DNA of 64,000 nucleotides from Rheinheimera sp. UJ63 (GTDB lineage Bacteria; Pseudomonadota; Gammaproteobacteria; Enterobacterales; Alteromonadaceae). The DNA lies in contig NZ_JAKGTQ010000003.1 in assembly GCF_021568285.1 (NCBI RefSeq), positions 365,725-429,724 of the forward strand, given 5' to 3'. The notes below the pieces were generated by a model. It saw only the letters and a program-made list of their open reading frames with translations, made no database searches and was not told the origin of the DNA. Position 1 is the stretch's first letter. Every line of letters begins with the position of its first letter. This document shows, one piece after another, positions 27,641 through 38,736 of the stretch. The translations under genes and the position numbers were made by a program.

Positions 27641-29032
27641 ATGACCTCGCTCGAACAGCAGTTTGCGCAACACCAGCAGGCATTTCATGCAGATCCTTAC
27701 CCAAGCCTTGCCCGTCGCCGTCAGCGTTTAACTGCCTTAATGCGTGCTTTGCAGCAATTTGAGCACGCGCTATGCGAAGCCGTTGCCAGCGATTTTGGCC
27801 AGCGCAGTCATGATGAAACCCGATTACTGGAAATCGCGCCATGTCGCCAAGGCTTAAAATATCAATTGCGCCATTTAAAAGCGTGGATGCGCCCGAAAAA
27901 GCGGCATGTTCATTACACTTTTGCGCCAGCCAGTAATCGGGTGATGCCACAGCCGCTTGGCGTAGTGGGTATTATTGTACCGTGGAATTATCCGATATTT
28001 TTGGCACTGAGCCCTTTAATGACGGCACTGGCAGCGGGCAATCATGCCTTGGTTAAATTATCTGAATTTACCCCAGCAACCAATCAAGTACTGCGCCAAT
28101 TATGCCAGCAAGCCTGTGCGGATAGCGTCAGTATTATCGAAGGCGATGCGAATGTCGCTGCCGACTTTTCTGCCCTACCCTTTGATCATTTGCTGTTTAC
28201 CGGTTCAACCCAGGTTGGGCGTAAAGTGATGCAAGCCGCCGCCGCCAACTTAACGCCAGTGACCTTAGAGCTTGGCGGGAAAAGCCCGGTACTGATTGCA
28301 CCTGATGCCAAATTAGCACGCATCAGCGAGCGCTTGCTGTTTGGTAAAACGGCTAATGCCGGTCAAACCTGTGTCGCACCAGATTATGTATTAGTACCTC
28401 GTGCCCAACTGCCCGAGTTAATCAGTCTGCTCAAGAAAGGGTTTCAACGTTTTTACCCCGATTTCCCAAACAGCAGCTCATACAGTGCGGTCGTCAATCA
28501 GCGACAATATCAGCGGCTCAGCCATCTTTTGCAAGAAGCGAAAGATGCCGGCGCAACCTTAATCCCCTGCAGCGAAGGCGGCAACGTTGAGCAGCGCTTA
28601 TTGCCGCTGACTTTGGTAGTGGATGCCCCGTTAGCGTGTCAGTTATGGCAAGAAGAGATTTTCGGGCCGGTTTTACCGCTGCTGCCTTATGATGATATTA
28701 ACGAGGCCATTGCCTTTATCCGAGAACGACCTAAGCCCTTAGCCTTATACCTGATGAGCGAGAACTCAGCGTTAATTAGCCAAGTGCTCGAGCAAGTGCA
28801 TGCGGGTGGCGTAGCCATTAATGATACCTTGCTGCAAGTGGCGCAAGATGATTTGCCATTTGGCGGTGTCGGGCCATCAGGCCTCGGCTATTATCATGGC
28901 CCAGAGGGCTTTTTACGCTTGTCGCATCTTAAAGCCATCCATGAAAAAGGCCGCTTTAGTAGCAGCCAATTTATTTACCCGCCGTTTGATCGGCCGCTAT
29001 TTCAAGCTTTATTACGCTGGCTCACGCGATAA
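27641..29032 (+). CDS. Coniferyl-aldehyde-dehydrogenase-type aldehyde dehydrogenase
   Basis: This 463-residue NAD(P)-dependent aldehyde dehydrogenase has VGIIVPWNYPIFLAL (Rossmann entry), LFTGSTQVGRKV, catalytic Glu in LELGGKSP and catalytic Cys in ANAGQTCVAPDY. It has the short C-terminal form and hydrophobic tail of the coniferyl aldehyde / fatty aldehyde dehydrogenase group. ATG 27641 is preceded by AGGAG at 7 nt; the 45 codons upstream in frame look non-coding. The 296-bp gap before it (27345-27640) holds no other gene that I can see. It is convergent with the MFS gene. Confidence 0.9.
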   Translation: MTSLEQQFAQHQQAFHADPYPSLARRRQRLTALMRALQQFEHALCEAVASDFGQRSHDETRLLEIAPCRQGLKYQLRHLKAWMRPKKRHVHYTFAPASNRVMPQPLGVVGIIVPWNYPIFLALSPLMTALAAGNHALVKLSEFTPATNQVLRQLCQQACADSVSIIEGDANVAADFSALPFDHLLFTGSTQVGRKVMQAAAANLTPVTLELGGKSPVLIAPDAKLARISERLLFGKTANAGQTCVAPDYVLVPRAQLPELISLLKKGFQRFYPDFPNSSSYSAVVNQRQYQRLSHLLQEAKDAGATLIPCSEGGNVEQRLLPLTLVVDAPLACQLWQEEIFGPVLPLLPYDDINEAIAFIRERPKPLALYLMSENSALISQVLEQVHAGGVAINDTLLQVAQDDLPFGGVGPSGLGYYHGPEGFLRLSHLKAIHEKGRFSSSQFIYPPFDRPLFQALLRWLTR

Positions 29033-29036
29033 GGCG

Positions 29037-30203
29037 TTAAACCAAGGCCGCTTTAGGCATCTGTTTAGGTAAGCACCAAGCTAAGATGGCGGCAAAACAT
29101 GCCGCTATCGCTGCCAGCACATAGGTTTGTTCAGCACCTAAGCCATTTTGCCAACTAATACCGCTGATATAAGCACCTAGCGCACCACCGCCACCGTATA
29201 TAATACCGGCGTAAAAAGCTTGGCCTCGCCCTCGTTGCGCCTTGGGGAAAAACTGCTGAATAAACTGCATCGCGCAGCTATGGGCAATGGCAAAACTCCC
29301 CGCATGAAACAACATACTTAGCGCTAACAGCCACGGCGAATCGGCAACAAAAGCTAACATAAGCCAGCGAATCACCGTCAAACCGTAACAGCAGGCCAAC
29401 AACCGACGAAAAGAAAAACGCTGCAAAATACGCCCGGCATAATAAAAGGCGATGATTTCAGCCAGCACCGCTAAACCTATAAACAAGCCGGTAAGGGTTC
29501 CGCTGTAACCCAGATCGCGGCTATACAGCGTAAAAAAACCATAAAACGGTGCAAAGCTCATCTGTAATAAAAATGCCGCGGCCATAAACTGCCACAGCAC
29601 CTTACTGGAAAACAATTCAGCAAAAGATAATTTGGGCTGATCTTTACTCGGTGGCGGTGGCATCGGCGGTAAATTAACCAAGCTGAGTAACAACAAGAAC
29701 AGAAATAACAACGCGGTGCCCGGCATAAACTCACTACCAAAGCGCTGATAAAGCCAGCCGCCCAGCATGACCAATACGATATACCCGATACTGCCAAAGG
29801 TACGAATTTTACTGTAGCTGCCGGTATCATCATTCAAACTATGAAAAGTACAGACTTCCAGCTGCGGTAAAATCGCTGTCCAGAAAAAGCTGAATACCGC
29901 AAAACCCAGTAATAATGGCCAAAAGCCAAAATCGACTAAGCTGCTAAGCCAAGCAACAATAGCAATACTGGCGCCAAAGCGCATGATCCCTAATGGATTA
30001 GCCGTGCGATCGGCTAAAGTGCCCCAAAGCGCTGGGCCTACAATACGGGTGGCGGTAACCAATGCCAGTAACAAACCGATTTGTGCCGATTGATAACCGC
30101 GGCCATCTAAAAACAAGCCAAAATACGGCACAAAGATGCCCAGTACACCAAAGTAAGCAAAATAAGCCAGCGATAACGCTGGCTTGGCAGTTAATCTGAA
30201 CAC
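29037..30203 (-). CDS. MFS transporter of the 3-phenylpropionate/nucleoside symporter-like group
   Basis: This 388-residue inner-membrane protein has about twelve transmembrane helices. The MFS loop motif is recognisable (GTLADRTANP between helices 2 and 3), and YSKIRTFGSIGYI marks the HcaT-like MFS_1_like family. The substrate is unknown. It follows aroC by 9 bp and shares its operon, but no biochemical link to chorismate is evident. Its stop lies 4 bp from that of the convergent aldehyde dehydrogenase gene. Confidence 0.85.
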   Translation of the reverse strand: MFRLTAKPALSLAYFAYFGVLGIFVPYFGLFLDGRGYQSAQIGLLLALVTATRIVGPALWGTLADRTANPLGIMRFGASIAIVAWLSSLVDFGFWPLLLGFAVFSFFWTAILPQLEVCTFHSLNDDTGSYSKIRTFGSIGYIVLVMLGGWLYQRFGSEFMPGTALLFLFLLLLSLVNLPPMPPPPSKDQPKLSFAELFSSKVLWQFMAAAFLLQMSFAPFYGFFTLYSRDLGYSGTLTGLFIGLAVLAEIIAFYYAGRILQRFSFRRLLACCYGLTVIRWLMLAFVADSPWLLALSMLFHAGSFAIAHSCAMQFIQQFFPKAQRGRGQAFYAGIIYGGGGALGAYISGISWQNGLGAEQTYVLAAIAACFAAILAWCLPKQMPKAALV

Positions 30204-30212
30204 AATAATCGC

Positions 30213-31331
30213 TTATTCGTTGGGAGTTTGTTGACGAGCGATAGCGGCAATATCCGGCGTAGCAACTTGCACCATGGCATTTTGCGCGCGCTGTCTTAAC
30301 AGGTGATCTAACAGCACAATCGCCAGCATCGCTTCGGCCACAGGTACAGCTCGAATGCCAACACAGGGATCATGCCGCCCTTTGGTCACGATATCGACCA
30401 CTTCACCGTCGGTATTAATGCTTTTACCAGGCACACTGATACTCGAAGTGGGCTTTAGCGCAATACTGACTAATAAATCTTGGCCGCTGGAAATGCCGCC
30501 TAAGGTGCCACCAGCATGATTGGCACTAAAGCCCGTTGGCGTTAATTCATCACGACCCGTTGAGCCGCGCTGCTCGACCACCGCAAAGCCATCGCCAATT
30601 TCCACCGCTTTTACCGCATTAATGCTCATCATGGCATGCGCAACATCGGCATCTAAGCGATCAAACACCGGCTCACCTAAGCCAACAGGCATGCCGCTCG
30701 CCACCACATTAACGCGAGCACCGACCGAATCACCGTCTTTTTTCAGTTGCCGCATGTACTCATCTAAAGCGTTGAGCTTATCTGGATCGGGGAAGAAAAA
30801 CGGGTTATTTTCAACTTCATGCCATTGTAATTGTTCCGCTTTAACCGGGCCCAACTGGGCTAAATAACCGCGAATTTCAATGCCACAATGCTCTTTTAAA
30901 TATTTTTTAGCGATAGCACCGGCAGCCACTCGAATGGCCGTTTCCCGCGCAGATGAACGACCACCGCCACGATAATCGCGGATCCCAAATTTGTGCCAGT
31001 AGGTGTAATCGGCATGCCCAGGACGAAATAAAGCAGCAATGTTCGAGTAATCTTGTGAACGCTGATCGGTGTTTTCAATCAATAAACCGATAGAGCAGCC
31101 GGTAGTGGTATCGTTAAACACCCCTGATAATAGCTTTACCGTATCTTCTTCACGGCGCGCGGTGGTGTAACGCGACGTGCCTGGCTTGCGCCGATCCAGA
31201 TCTAACTGCAGATCTTCAGCGGTCAACGCCATACCAGGTGGACAGCCATCAACCACGCCGCCAATAGCCGGGCCATGGCTTTCGCCAAAGGTGGTGACTT
31301 TAAATAACTGCCCAATACTGTTACCTGCCAT
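30213..31331 (-). CDS. aroC: Chorismate synthase
   Basis: This 372-residue enzyme performs the last step of the shikimate pathway: 5-enolpyruvylshikimate-3-phosphate to chorismate, using reduced FMN. Family motifs are present: [18 protein letters not shown] near the start, [13 protein letters not shown], and GISSGQDL with [17 protein letters not shown] near the end. Its ATG directly follows the prmB stop (TAA-ATG), so the two are coupled. The prmB-aroC pair is widely conserved. Confidence 0.98.
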   Translation of the reverse strand: MAGNSIGQLFKVTTFGESHGPAIGGVVDGCPPGMALTAEDLQLDLDRRKPGTSRYTTARREEDTVKLLSGVFNDTTTGCSIGLLIENTDQRSQDYSNIAALFRPGHADYTYWHKFGIRDYRGGGRSSARETAIRVAAGAIAKKYLKEHCGIEIRGYLAQLGPVKAEQLQWHEVENNPFFFPDPDKLNALDEYMRQLKKDGDSVGARVNVVASGMPVGLGEPVFDRLDADVAHAMMSINAVKAVEIGDGFAVVEQRGSTGRDELTPTGFSANHAGGTLGGISSGQDLLVSIALKPTSSISVPGKSINTDGEVVDIVTKGRHDPCVGIRAVPVAEAMLAIVLLDHLLRQRAQNAMVQVATPDIAAIARQQTPNE

Positions 31332-32288
31332 TTATGCTTCCTCAAACAAATGCTGACTGTTGATAAGCTGCTGCTTTGTCAACGCGAAAACGCCCAGGCC
31401 ACCGCTGTTAAACTCAAGCCAATTAAATGGGACGTCTGGATATCTATACTGCAATTCAACCATACTATTGCCAACTTCACAAACTAAAATGCCCTGTTCG
31501 GTAAGATGTGCTGCCGCATCGCGAAGAATTTGCCGCGTTAATGCCAACCCATCCACACCCGAGGCTAAGCCTAATTCGGGCTCATGCCGATACTCTTCTG
31601 GTAAGTCATCCATATCTTCGGCGTCAACATAAGGCGGGTTGGTCACTATCAAATCGTAATGCTGGCCTTGTAAGGCGGCAAAGCCATCAGATAACACGGG
31701 AAACACCCGCTCTTCTAATTGATGTTCCGCAATATTAATTTGCGCAACATTTAACGCATCAGGACTAATATCCACGGCATCCACTTGTGCATCAGGGAAC
31801 GCATAAGCACAAGCGATAGCAATACAGGCAGAGCCGGTACATAAATCTAAAATAGCCGTGGGTGTAAAACCCGGCTCAAGTAAGTCAGCAAATTTGTTTT
31901 TAATTAATTCGGCAATCGGCGAGCGTGGGATCAACACCCGCTCATCCACATAAAACGGCAGATCGCAAAAGTAGGCTTGCTGAGTCAGGTAAGCGGCGGG
32001 AATACGCTGTTCAATGCGTTGCTGCAGTAAATCGATAAACGCTTGGCGCTCATGCAGAGTTAAACGTACGGGCAACAGTTTGTCATCGGTCAGTGGCGGT
32101 AAAAATAGCACATGGGCTAACAGCACTGCCGCTTCATCCCAAGCATTGTCGGTACCATGACCAAAATACACTCCAGCCTGATGAAAACGACTTACTGCCC
32201 AACGTAACCAATCATGTACCGTGCACAGTTCTGATAAAGTCCCCTGCAACTGTTCAGGATGAAAAGGTGATAGCGGTTGCTCAGTCAT
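31332..32288 (-). CDS. prmB: Ribosomal protein L3 N5-glutamine methyltransferase
   Basis: This 318-residue SAM-dependent methyltransferase modifies a glutamine of ribosomal protein L3. It has the N-terminal helical domain, the PrmB-typical [12 protein letters not shown], the SAM loop [13 protein letters not shown] and the catalytic NPPY ([11 protein letters not shown]). The chosen start MTEQPLSPF has GGAG upstream; the 58 codons before it in frame are not protein-like. It is divergent from smrB with a 49-bp shared promoter region and heads the prmB-aroC-MFS operon. Confidence 0.95.
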   Translation of the reverse strand: MTEQPLSPFHPEQLQGTLSELCTVHDWLRWAVSRFHQAGVYFGHGTDNAWDEAAVLLAHVLFLPPLTDDKLLPVRLTLHERQAFIDLLQQRIEQRIPAAYLTQQAYFCDLPFYVDERVLIPRSPIAELIKNKFADLLEPGFTPTAILDLCTGSACIAIACAYAFPDAQVDAVDISPDALNVAQINIAEHQLEERVFPVLSDGFAALQGQHYDLIVTNPPYVDAEDMDDLPEEYRHEPELGLASGVDGLALTRQILRDAAAHLTEQGILVCEVGNSMVELQYRYPDVPFNWLEFNSGGLGVFALTKQQLINSQHLFEEA

Positions 32289-32337
32289 GGTATGCTGCAC
32301 TCCAGATTTTAACAAAATATTGATTAGACCCGCGCGC

Positions 32338-32913
32338 ATGCAGAAAAAAAACTCAGCTAGCAAAACCCTTGATCCAGAGGAGCTGGAATTGTTCCGGGAG
32401 TTTGTTGCTGGCACCCGCCCGCTTGAGCAAGACAAGATAGCGCCAGTTGCCAAACGCAGCAAGCAAAAACGCCCCGGCGCGGCCTCGAATAGCGCAACTG
32501 CTGAAAAGCTGTTCTTTTTCTCTGATGAATACGAGGTTTTTAGCGATACCCAAGGCAGCTTGTCTTATGTGCAAAGCGGTGATGATCCGCATTTAGCCGG
32601 ACGCCTGCGCCGCGCAGAAATCGAGCCGCAAGTCGTTTTGGATTTACATGGCATGACCGGCCAACAAGCGAAAACAGAATTAGCGGGGTTATTAGCATAT
32701 TGCCAGCAGCAGCAATTTAACTGTGCCTGCGTGGTACATGGCAAAGGGTTAGGGATTTTAGCGCGAAAAGTGCCGAATTGGTTAGTGCAGCATCCCAATG
32801 TGCGCGCCTTTCATACCGCGCCCAAAGCATGGGGCAAACAAGGCGCTTTATTACTGCTTTTGAAAATCAACCAAAGCACCGAGCAACAGTTTCGGGATTT
32901 GCCTGGCCGCTAA
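32338..32913 (+). CDS. smrB: Ribosome rescue endonuclease SmrB
   Basis: This 191-residue Smr-domain protein has an N-terminal basic extension that in E. coli helps bind collided ribosomes, and a C-terminal Smr domain (about 95-180) with [10 protein letters not shown] and [10 protein letters not shown], the DLH and HGKG motifs of the nuclease. SmrB cuts mRNA between stalled, collided ribosomes so that tmRNA can rescue them. The start MQKKNSASK at 32338 matches family length. The divergent prmB neighbour is the same as in E. coli. Confidence 0.93.
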   Translation: MQKKNSASKTLDPEELELFREFVAGTRPLEQDKIAPVAKRSKQKRPGAASNSATAEKLFFFSDEYEVFSDTQGSLSYVQSGDDPHLAGRLRRAEIEPQVVLDLHGMTGQQAKTELAGLLAYCQQQQFNCACVVHGKGLGILARKVPNWLVQHPNVRAFHTAPKAWGKQGALLLLLKINQSTEQQFRDLPGR

Positions 32914-32926
32914 CGCCGTTCGCTTT

Positions 32927-33418
32927 TCAGATTTCGGGTAATACCGACAACGCCAATGGCCGATTACGCTCTTGCACCACGCCCCCTTGCCCTGGCTGGT
33001 AACTGATACAAGTTAACGAGGCGGTGCTAAAAATTGGAGCTTGGCCGGGCTCAGTTAAACTTTCAACTAAAAAACTCACCAACGGCATATGTGATACCAA
33101 CAACAGCTTGGCGTTGGGCTGGGCTAACAATAAGGCATCAATTTGCGCCTTCATTGCTTGCGCTGGCGCATCAGGCACTAATTCGGGTATTAGCGTAAAT
33201 TGGCATTCTGCGGGCTGCTGCTCTAACATTAACTCAGCTGTTTGCTGCGCACGTAGGTATGGACTACTCCAAACATAATCGAAATTGGCATAGACCGTTT
33301 TTAACCACAAGGCCATTTGCCGCACATCATTCTGACCGTCTGGTGTTAATTGTCGTAAGCTGTCATCCGCCGCATAGGGCTGTGCTTCGCCATGTCGCAT
33401 GATCACGAGATTTACCAT
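32927..33418 (-). CDS. sixA: Phosphohistidine phosphatase SixA
   Basis: This 163-residue histidine phosphatase has the catalytic RHGEAQP at residues 8-14 (first motif of the branch), SSPYLRAQQTAE, and a second catalytic histidine in LVSHMPLVS. SixA removes phosphate from phosphohistidine, for example on the nitrogen-PTS protein NPr or HPt domains. The start at 33418 fits family length; the 17 upstream codons are dropped. It is convergent with smrB. Confidence 0.93.
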   Translation of the reverse strand: MVNLVIMRHGEAQPYAADDSLRQLTPDGQNDVRQMALWLKTVYANFDYVWSSPYLRAQQTAELMLEQQPAECQFTLIPELVPDAPAQAMKAQIDALLLAQPNAKLLLVSHMPLVSFLVESLTEPGQAPIFSTASLTCISYQPGQGGVVQERNRPLALSVLPEI

Positions 33419-33616
33419 GAAATTGTTACCATACTGCTGTTTTGTCCCATTCAGTCTGCTATTGAGCAAATTAGCATGCGTCAGGTGAAAATAGTGCGCT
33501 ATGATAAAGAAAGTCTGCCGTCAGCGTAACTATCATTTGTGCATAATATAGCGCTTAGTTATTACTTATCGCTATGAAACTTTCGTCGGATAACCCGCAA
33601 TCGTCAACAAGCACCC

Positions 33617-36403
33617 ATGTTGAATAAAGGAACCGCTTTGCAACATAATGAACTGATAAAAAGTCCAAATGATCCAAAGCAATACCGCTATCTGCAGTTA
33701 GCTAACGGTTTACCTGTGCTTTTGGTTCACCAAGCTGACAGTGAAAAAAGTGCCGCCGCCTTAACCATTAATGTCGGACACTTTGACGATCCGCAAGAAC
33801 GAGAAGGCCTCGCGCACTTTTTAGAACATATGCTGTTTTTAGGCTCGGCACACTATCCGAACGCCGGTGAGTTTCAACATTTTATCAGTGAGCATGCCGG
33901 TAGTCATAATGCCTGGACCGGCACTGAACATAGTCATTTTTATTTTGATATCGAACACGCCGCTTTTGCGCAAGGCTTGGCCCGTTTTGGTGATATGTTT
34001 AGTGCGCCGTTGTTTAGCGCCAGCTACGTTGATAAAGAGCGGCAATCTATCGAAGCGGAGTTTTCCATGAAACTCAAAGATGATAGCCGCCGCATTTATC
34101 AAGCGCACAAAGAAAGCATTAACCCTGCGCATCCTTTTGCTAAATTTTCAGTTGGGAATGCCCAAACACTCGCCGATTTACCGAACAACAGCCTGCAACA
34201 AGCCGTCAGCCAGTTTTATCAGCAGCAATACAGCACTAGCCGCATGAGTTTGTGCTTAGTTGGTCCTCAATCACTTACTGAATTAGCCACGCTGGCCGAG
34301 CAACATTTTGCGGCACTGCCAACGCATCTTCCAAAAAAACCTGCGGTACAGGTGCCACTGTATTTACCTGAACAGCAAGGGATTCAATTAAATATCCGCC
34401 CCCATAAAAGCAGCAGCCGTTTGGTGGTCAGCTTTGCCATGCCTGATATTCAGCCATGGTACCGCTATAAACTGGTGAGTTTTATCGCACATCTGCTGGG
34501 CGATGAAGGGCAACATTCTTTACTGGCCTATTTAAAAGATCGCGAGCTGGTTAATCAATTAAGTGCCGGTGGCGGTATTGATGGCAGTAATTACAAAGAT
34601 TTCACCGTCGCCTTTGAACTGACGGCCAGTGGCCGCGCGCATTATCGCGATATTGTGGCGGCATTGTTCAGTCAAATTAAGCTGCTAAAACAATCCGGGT
34701 TCAATCACGCGTTGTTTATCGAGCGGCAACGCTTATTACAATGGTCATTTCAGTTTTATGAGCCCAGTAGCGCTTTACAAACTGCGGGCGATTTATCGTT
34801 AAATATGCAGCATTACGCGCCTGAGGATATTATTTTCGGCGATTATCGCATGGAATTGCCGCCCGAGGCGCTGTATCAAGAACTGCTGGGGTATTTTCGA
34901 AGTGACAATATGCGCATTATGCTGGTGGCCGATGAGGTGCCGGTTAATCGTGAAGCGCGCTGGTATCATACCCCCTACAGTATTGTCCGTTTAGATAAGC
35001 AGTGGCTTGAGCAATTAAGCCAACAACCCCTCAAAGGCGCCATGCAATTGCCAGCGCCAAATCCGTATTTACAAACCGAATTGTCGTTATTGCCAGACAG
35101 TGCGCATATGCCGTTACCGCAAGCGGTATGTCAGCGTGATGATCTGCACATTTGGTATAAAGCCGACACGGATTTTAACACCCCCAAAGGCCATATCTTT
35201 GTGCAGCTAACCTTGCCTAATAGCTGTCAAACCATAACGCAGTTAGCTGCCACTCGCTTGTGGGTAGAACTGGTGCTGGATCGCTTTAACCAGCAATTGT
35301 ATGCCGCCACCACTGCAGGATTAAATTATTATCTGCATGTACATCGGCAAGGTGTCAGTTTACAAACCTCTGGCTTGACCGCGAACCAAATTCGTTTACT
35401 CAGCGATATTTTAAGCCAATTACCCGAGCCTCAATTTAGTGAACAGCGTTTTAATGAGCTAAAACATCAACTGTGCCGACACTGGGAAAACAGCAGTAAA
35501 AATAAACCCGTCGCCCAGTTATTTAGTCAGTTATCAGCCATTTTGCAGCCGCAAAACCCTGAGTTAGATTTATTACAACGCACCCTAGCGGCATTAAGCT
35601 TTGAGCAGTTTCAGCAATTTCAGCAGCAACTGTTACAGCAGATCCATCTGGAAGCTTTACTGGTGGGCAACTGGCCTGCTGCTGCCGCGGCCGATTTACA
35701 GCAGCTATTAGTGACGTGGTTAGCGGCACAGCACTCTAGCGGCCCCGCTTTGCCTGCGCGGCAAAACGGCATTAAAGATCTTGGCCCGGTTTGGTTGCAA
35801 AGTGTCGCCAGTGGTCAAACCGACCATGCCATTGTGATTTATATTGCGGCTCAGCAAAAAACGGCCGACCAAATGGCCTGCTTTATGTTGGCGAACCATG
35901 TGATGTCGCCACGCTATTTTCATCAATTACGCACAGAGCAACAGTTAGGCTATTTAGTTGGTACCGGTTATGTGCCGATTAATACCCTGCCAGGTTTAGC
36001 GTTTTACGTACAATCGCCCGACTCAACAGCAGATAAACTGTATGCCGCGACGGTGGCGTTTTTTCAGCAGTTTTTAGAACAAATTCAGCAGTTAACGTCT
36101 GACGAGTTCGCCGCATTAAAACAAAGTATGCTATCGCAATTGGCCGAGCGTGATACCAGTTTAGGCGCACGTGCCAAGCGCTTGTGGCTAGCCCTTGGCC
36201 AGCAAGATTATCAGTTTAGTCTTACCGCAGATATTCAACAGGCCTTAGCAACGCTAAGCCGGCAAGCCTTTATTGCGTTTTTACAACAACTGCTCGCACC
36301 CGACTACGATGTGCTGTTTTTAGCAACCGATCCGGCGCCCAGCCATAGCCATGTAAAAACCCTCTTGAAAACTGAATTATTAGATAAACTAACACGGGGC
36401 TGA
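33617..36403 (+). CDS. M16 insulinase-family zinc peptidase (protease III/pitrilysin-like)
   Basis: This 928-residue metallopeptidase has the inverted zinc motif HFLEH (in GLAHFLEHMLFLG, near residue 70) and a second glutamate downstream (IEAEFSMKLKDD). Four homologous domains make the clam-shaped chamber of pitrilysin and insulysin, which degrades small peptides. No clear signal peptide is visible, unlike E. coli PtrA. The start is doubtful: the ATG at 33617 lacks a ribosome site, while a TTG at 33638 follows AGGAA by 5 nt. Confidence 0.9.
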   Translation: MLNKGTALQHNELIKSPNDPKQYRYLQLANGLPVLLVHQADSEKSAAALTINVGHFDDPQEREGLAHFLEHMLFLGSAHYPNAGEFQHFISEHAGSHNAWTGTEHSHFYFDIEHAAFAQGLARFGDMFSAPLFSASYVDKERQSIEAEFSMKLKDDSRRIYQAHKESINPAHPFAKFSVGNAQTLADLPNNSLQQAVSQFYQQQYSTSRMSLCLVGPQSLTELATLAEQHFAALPTHLPKKPAVQVPLYLPEQQGIQLNIRPHKSSSRLVVSFAMPDIQPWYRYKLVSFIAHLLGDEGQHSLLAYLKDRELVNQLSAGGGIDGSNYKDFTVAFELTASGRAHYRDIVAALFSQIKLLKQSGFNHALFIERQRLLQWSFQFYEPSSALQTAGDLSLNMQHYAPEDIIFGDYRMELPPEALYQELLGYFRSDNMRIMLVADEVPVNREARWYHTPYSIVRLDKQWLEQLSQQPLKGAMQLPAPNPYLQTELSLLPDSAHMPLPQAVCQRDDLHIWYKADTDFNTPKGHIFVQLTLPNSCQTITQLAATRLWVELVLDRFNQQLYAATTAGLNYYLHVHRQGVSLQTSGLTANQIRLLSDILSQLPEPQFSEQRFNELKHQLCRHWENSSKNKPVAQLFSQLSAILQPQNPELDLLQRTLAALSFEQFQQFQQQLLQQIHLEALLVGNWPAAAAADLQQLLVTWLAAQHSSGPALPARQNGIKDLGPVWLQSVASGQTDHAIVIYIAAQQKTADQMACFMLANHVMSPRYFHQLRTEQQLGYLVGTGYVPINTLPGLAFYVQSPDSTADKLYAATVAFFQQFLEQIQQLTSDEFAALKQSMLSQLAERDTSLGARAKRLWLALGQQDYQFSLTADIQQALATLSRQAFIAFLQQLLAPDYDVLFLATDPAPSHSHVKTLLKTELLDKLTRG

Positions 36404-36468
36404 ATTTGCTTTGACAGCCCTGCTGATCTTCGTTAACTTAGCTTGAGTATTCGCTAAAACAATAATAA

Positions 36469-38718
36469 ATGTCTTATAAAAAATTTACGCTTGGCAGTTT
36501 GATTTTACTGGCTTTTTTTTCGCCGTATCTTGCGGCAACAGTAATCGACTGGACCATCATTGAACCTTATCTGCTTTACACTGTGATGGCGATTGCCGTC
36601 GCAGGTTTTTTGCTTGCCCAATTTAATCAACGTCGCATGCGCACTTACCATCAAGCTCTGGCAAAAAGTGAAGAGCGTTTACGCTTATCCATTTGGGGTA
36701 GCGGTGATGAGTTATGGGATTGGAATATCGAAAGTGGTGAGCTGTATCGCTCCAGCGCATGGCTTGAACCCCTGTCTGCGCCGCCTGAAGGTAAAAACTT
36801 TCCTCCGAACAAAAATTTAATTCATCCACAAGATCTAGAACGTGTCAGTAGCGCCCTCTCGCAGCATCTGGCCGGAAATAGCCCGTTTTTTGAATCCAGT
36901 TATCGCTTACGCACGGCAGACGATAATTACATCTGGGTATTAGATCGCGGCAAAGTTGTTGCCTATAACAGCGAAGGCAAAGCACAGCGAATGACCGGCA
37001 CGCTGAAAAACATTAGTCAGTTAAAACAAGCGGAAGCGAGAATGCAGTTATTTGCACGCTGTCTAGAAAACATTTCAGATGCCGTGGTGATTTGTGATAC
37101 CAAATTTAATATTATCGAAGTGAACCCCGCGTTTAGCAGCATTACCGGTAATACTCGGGAAAGCGTGCTACAAACCCGCTTTAAACTTAGCTTATATCCG
37201 CCGCGCTTCTTACAAGAAATTGAAAAAACCTTGGTACAAAAAGGCCGCTGGAGTGATGAGATCCGTGAACTCAAAACCAACGGTGATTATTATCAAGCCG
37301 AATTAACCTTTGATGTGATTAAAGACGAACAAGGCTTTATCACTCAATATGTCGCCGTATTCTCTGATATTTCAGAGCGCAAACGACGTGATGCCGAACT
37401 CAATCGATTAGCCAATAGCGATACGCTGACCGGACTGCCCAATCGGGCGGTGTTTATGAATAAACTGGCCAGTTTAGTCAAAGACAACACCCAGCATGCG
37501 CTTTTAGTTTTCGACTTAGATAACTTTAAGAAAATTAACGACTCACTTGGCCATGAGTTGGGCGATGCGCTGTTATGTAAATTGTCAGAGCGACTGCACA
37601 ACAACAAACTGTTCCGGCAAAAGCTATATCGGTTAGGTGGCGATGAATTTGCCATTTTACTCAGCAATACCAATGATATTCATGCCATTACCAGTGTTGC
37701 CAAAGCCATGCTGCAGCAAATTAATACGCCTTTTGCTATCGAGCAACATGAACTGGTCGTCACCAGCAGTATCGGTATCGTGTTGTTTCCTGAAGACGGC
37801 AAAGATCCACAAGCGCTGTTACGCAACGCCGATACCGCGATGTATCACGCCAAAAGCGCTGGCGCGAATCGTTATCTGTTTTTTAATGACACCATGAACA
37901 AACAAGCGGTTAAACGCTTGCAAGTCGAAAATTTAATCCGCCATGGTTTAAAAGAAGATCTGTTTACGGTGTTCTATCAACCGAAAATGGACTTACTCAG
38001 CGGTAAAGTGGTCGGTATGGAAGCGCTGGTGCGCTTTATTACGCCCAAAGGCGGCTTAGTCAGCCCAGCGAGTTTTATTCCTGTTGCAGAAGAAACCGGA
38101 CAAATTGTCGATATTGGTACTGTGGTGTTGCGCAAAGCCTGTTTAGATGTGCGCCGCTGGATTGACCAAGGGTTGTTTCATGGACGGGTAGCGGTAAACT
38201 TATCGGCTAAGCAATTTATGCTGCCGTTTTTATGTGATCAAATCGACGATATTTTACAGCAAACCCAATTGGCGTCTTATCACCTAGAATTAGAGATCAC
38301 TGAAGGCACGGTAATGGAATCGCCGAAACTGGCCATCGATACCATGAAAAAACTGCGCGCTCGCGGTATTCACCTCGCCATGGATGACTTTGGCACCGGC
38401 TATTCATCACTGGCCTATTTAAAGCAATTCCCATTAAATACGCTGAAAATTGATAAAGCCTTTATTGATGATATGAATAGCGCCCGTGGCCGAAATATGG
38501 TGGATACCATTGTGACCATCGCGCATAACTTAAGTTTATCGGTGGTGGCTGAAGGCGTTGAAACCATTGAACAATTAGAGCAGCTAAGAAAACTGCGCTG
38601 CGAAATTATTCAAGGGTATTATTACAGTAAGCCACTGTCGGCAGACGATTTTGCCGCTTTTTTACAAGAGCAAAAGAAACCCCGTTTAAGCCTGACAGCA
38701 AACGGTAATAATTGGTAG
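36469..38718 (+). CDS. Membrane PAS-GGDEF-EAL cyclic-di-GMP enzyme
   Basis: This 749-residue protein has two transmembrane helices in the first 55 residues, a PAS domain (about 65-190, ending MTGTLKNISQ), a second PAS (about 195-310), a GGDEF domain (about 320-480, RLGGDEFAIL intact) and an EAL domain (about 490-740). The EAL residues look complete: MEALVRF, NLSAKQF, ELEITEGTVME, DDFGTGYSS, KIDKAFI, AEGVET. No RxxD inhibitory site is seen at the usual spot before GGDEF. Both synthesis and breakdown of cyclic-di-GMP are possible; the net direction cannot be read from sequence. No clear ribosome site precedes the ATG. Confidence 0.9.
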   Translation: MSYKKFTLGSLILLAFFSPYLAATVIDWTIIEPYLLYTVMAIAVAGFLLAQFNQRRMRTYHQALAKSEERLRLSIWGSGDELWDWNIESGELYRSSAWLEPLSAPPEGKNFPPNKNLIHPQDLERVSSALSQHLAGNSPFFESSYRLRTADDNYIWVLDRGKVVAYNSEGKAQRMTGTLKNISQLKQAEARMQLFARCLENISDAVVICDTKFNIIEVNPAFSSITGNTRESVLQTRFKLSLYPPRFLQEIEKTLVQKGRWSDEIRELKTNGDYYQAELTFDVIKDEQGFITQYVAVFSDISERKRRDAELNRLANSDTLTGLPNRAVFMNKLASLVKDNTQHALLVFDLDNFKKINDSLGHELGDALLCKLSERLHNNKLFRQKLYRLGGDEFAILLSNTNDIHAITSVAKAMLQQINTPFAIEQHELVVTSSIGIVLFPEDGKDPQALLRNADTAMYHAKSAGANRYLFFNDTMNKQAVKRLQVENLIRHGLKEDLFTVFYQPKMDLLSGKVVGMEALVRFITPKGGLVSPASFIPVAEETGQIVDIGTVVLRKACLDVRRWIDQGLFHGRVAVNLSAKQFMLPFLCDQIDDILQQTQLASYHLELEITEGTVMESPKLAIDTMKKLRARGIHLAMDDFGTGYSSLAYLKQFPLNTLKIDKAFIDDMNSARGRNMVDTIVTIAHNLSLSVVAEGVETIEQLEQLRKLRCEIIQGYYYSKPLSADDFAAFLQEQKKPRLSLTANGNNW

Positions 38719-38736
38719 CAGCCAAACAGCAGATAT